Shown in pieces: positions 8,896 through 9,253 of a stretch of 9,253 nucleotides of DNA (positions are counted from its first letter, which is position 1; every line of letters starts with the position of its first letter). The notes under the pieces are model-generated. The model did not search any database and was not told the origin of the DNA. It saw only the letters and a list, made by a program, of their open reading frames with translations. Location: assembly GCA_900755095.1 (NCBI GenBank), contig CAAEFE010000008.1:1-9253 (forward strand), in the 5' to 3' direction. The stretch comes from an uncultured Bacteroides sp. (GTDB taxonomy: Bacteria; Bacteroidota; Bacteroidia; Bacteroidales; Bacteroidaceae). The translations under genes and the position numbers were made by a program.

Positions 8896-9253
8896 TTATT
8901 TAAGTTCAACTTCAGCTCCAGCTTCTTCCAATGTTTTCTTCAATGATTCTGCTTCGTCTTTAGCCAAACCTTCTTTTACTACACTAGGAGCACCGTCTAC
9001 CATGTCCTTAGCTTCTTTCAAGCCAAGACCACAAGCTTCCTTAACGGCCTTAACAACCTGAAGTTTAGCTGCACCAGCGCTCTTCAATACTACGTCGAAA
9101 GAAGTTTTTTCTTCTACAGCAGCAGCACCAGCTGCAGGACCAGCAGCAACAGCAACAGCTGCAGCAGCAGGTTCAATACCGTATTCTTCTTTAAGGATAG
9201 TTGCAAGTTCATTAACTTCTTTTACTGTCAAGTTAACTAATTGTTCTGCAAAA
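8896..9253 (-). CDS. rplL: 50S ribosomal protein L7/L12, 5' end cut by window edge
   Basis: L7/L12 is the flexible stalk protein of the large ribosomal subunit. Its dimers bind L10, and its C-terminal domain recruits and stimulates the translation GTPases (EF-G, EF-Tu, IF2). The visible part is 118 residues, starting [13 protein letters not shown], and the stop is TAA at 8896-8898. The family is usually 120-128 residues, so only about six residues should be missing. Three parts can be seen in order: the end of the helical N-terminal dimerisation domain (to about visible residue 29), an Ala/Gly/Pro-rich hinge (about 29-50), and the C-terminal domain with its [20 protein letters not shown] signature and a terminal GAEVELK. 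The frame stays open to the window edge; a TTG at 9229-9231 is an internal Leu codon, not the start. It is the first visible gene of an rplL-rpoB-rpoC operon, and rplJ would be expected upstream. Identification is certain; only the start is unseen. Confidence 0.97.
   Translation of the reverse strand, partial: FAEQLVNLTVKEVNELATILKEEYGIEPAAAAVAVAAGPAAGAAAVEEKTSFDVVLKSAGAAKLQVVKAVKEACGLGLKEAKDMVDGAPSVVKEGLAKDEAESLKKTLEEAGAEVELK
9116..9170 (-). repeat. Low-complexity alanine-codon tract encoding the L7/L12 hinge
   Basis: This run of GCA/GCT/GCC-type alanine codons, broken by a few Gly, Pro and Val codons, reads as GCAGC and CAGCTG repeats at DNA level. It encodes the flexible linker between the dimerisation and factor-binding domains of L7/L12. 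Ala-rich hinges are normal for this family, so the repeat follows from protein composition and is not a separate genetic element. Confidence 0.7.

Noticed and set aside
9229..9231. TTG as the rplL start codon.
   Set aside because: The frame stays open upstream and encodes FAEQLVN, which matches the L7/L12 N-terminus, so the TTG is an internal Leu codon.
1..9253. A mobile element, defence system, CRISPR array or other new system in the window.
   Set aside because: Both strands are filled by intact core genes with short gaps; no transposase, repeat array, att-like repeat or foreign-looking segment is present.

Overview
The window is a ribosomal-protein and RNA-polymerase gene cluster, read entirely on the minus strand, from a member of the Bacteroidales, most likely the genus Bacteroides. 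The evidence is the RpoB and RpoC sequences themselves, an RpoC of 1427 residues carrying a large insertion in the trigger loop, AT-rich leaders without Shine-Dalgarno sequences, a promoter of the Bacteroidetes TAnnTTTG type, and a DUF3467 gene directly behind rpoC.

In the direction of transcription (high to low coordinates) the layout is as follows. The window opens inside rplL (L7/L12; its first few codons lie outside). A 104-base gap follows, holding a terminator-like hairpin with a short U-tract (8833-8870). Next comes rpoB (8791-4979), then a 106-base gap with a long, almost unbroken hairpin without a U-tract (4922-4966), then rpoC (4872-589). A strong intrinsic terminator (526-567) follows rpoC. 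After it lies a small DUF3467 gene (446-141). The last 140 bases hold a good sigma-ABfr-type promoter (67-97), preceded by an A-tract and overlapped by a 12-base palindrome. A likely start codon sits at the very edge (2-4). From known Bacteroidales gene order I infer, without seeing its body, that this is rpsL, the head of the str/S10 ribosomal-protein cluster.

The genes work together. L7/L12 forms the ribosomal stalk that recruits translation factors. RpoB and RpoC are the two catalytic subunits of RNA polymerase. The structured gaps suggest the usual solution for this operon: an abundant L7/L12 message is uncoupled from the less abundant beta/beta' message by partial termination and perhaps RNA processing. 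Transcription then ends behind rpoC, so DUF3467 needs read-through or its own promoter.

Both polymerase genes are intact, with all catalytic residues present. I see no mobile element, CRISPR array, tRNA, rRNA or foreign insert. This is core genome, and I do not find a previously undescribed system. The items worth a second look are the intergenic RNA structures, the uncharacterised DUF3467 gene between two core operons, the edge promoter, and a few lineage-specific polymerase features. No stretch above 300 bases lacks a gene.
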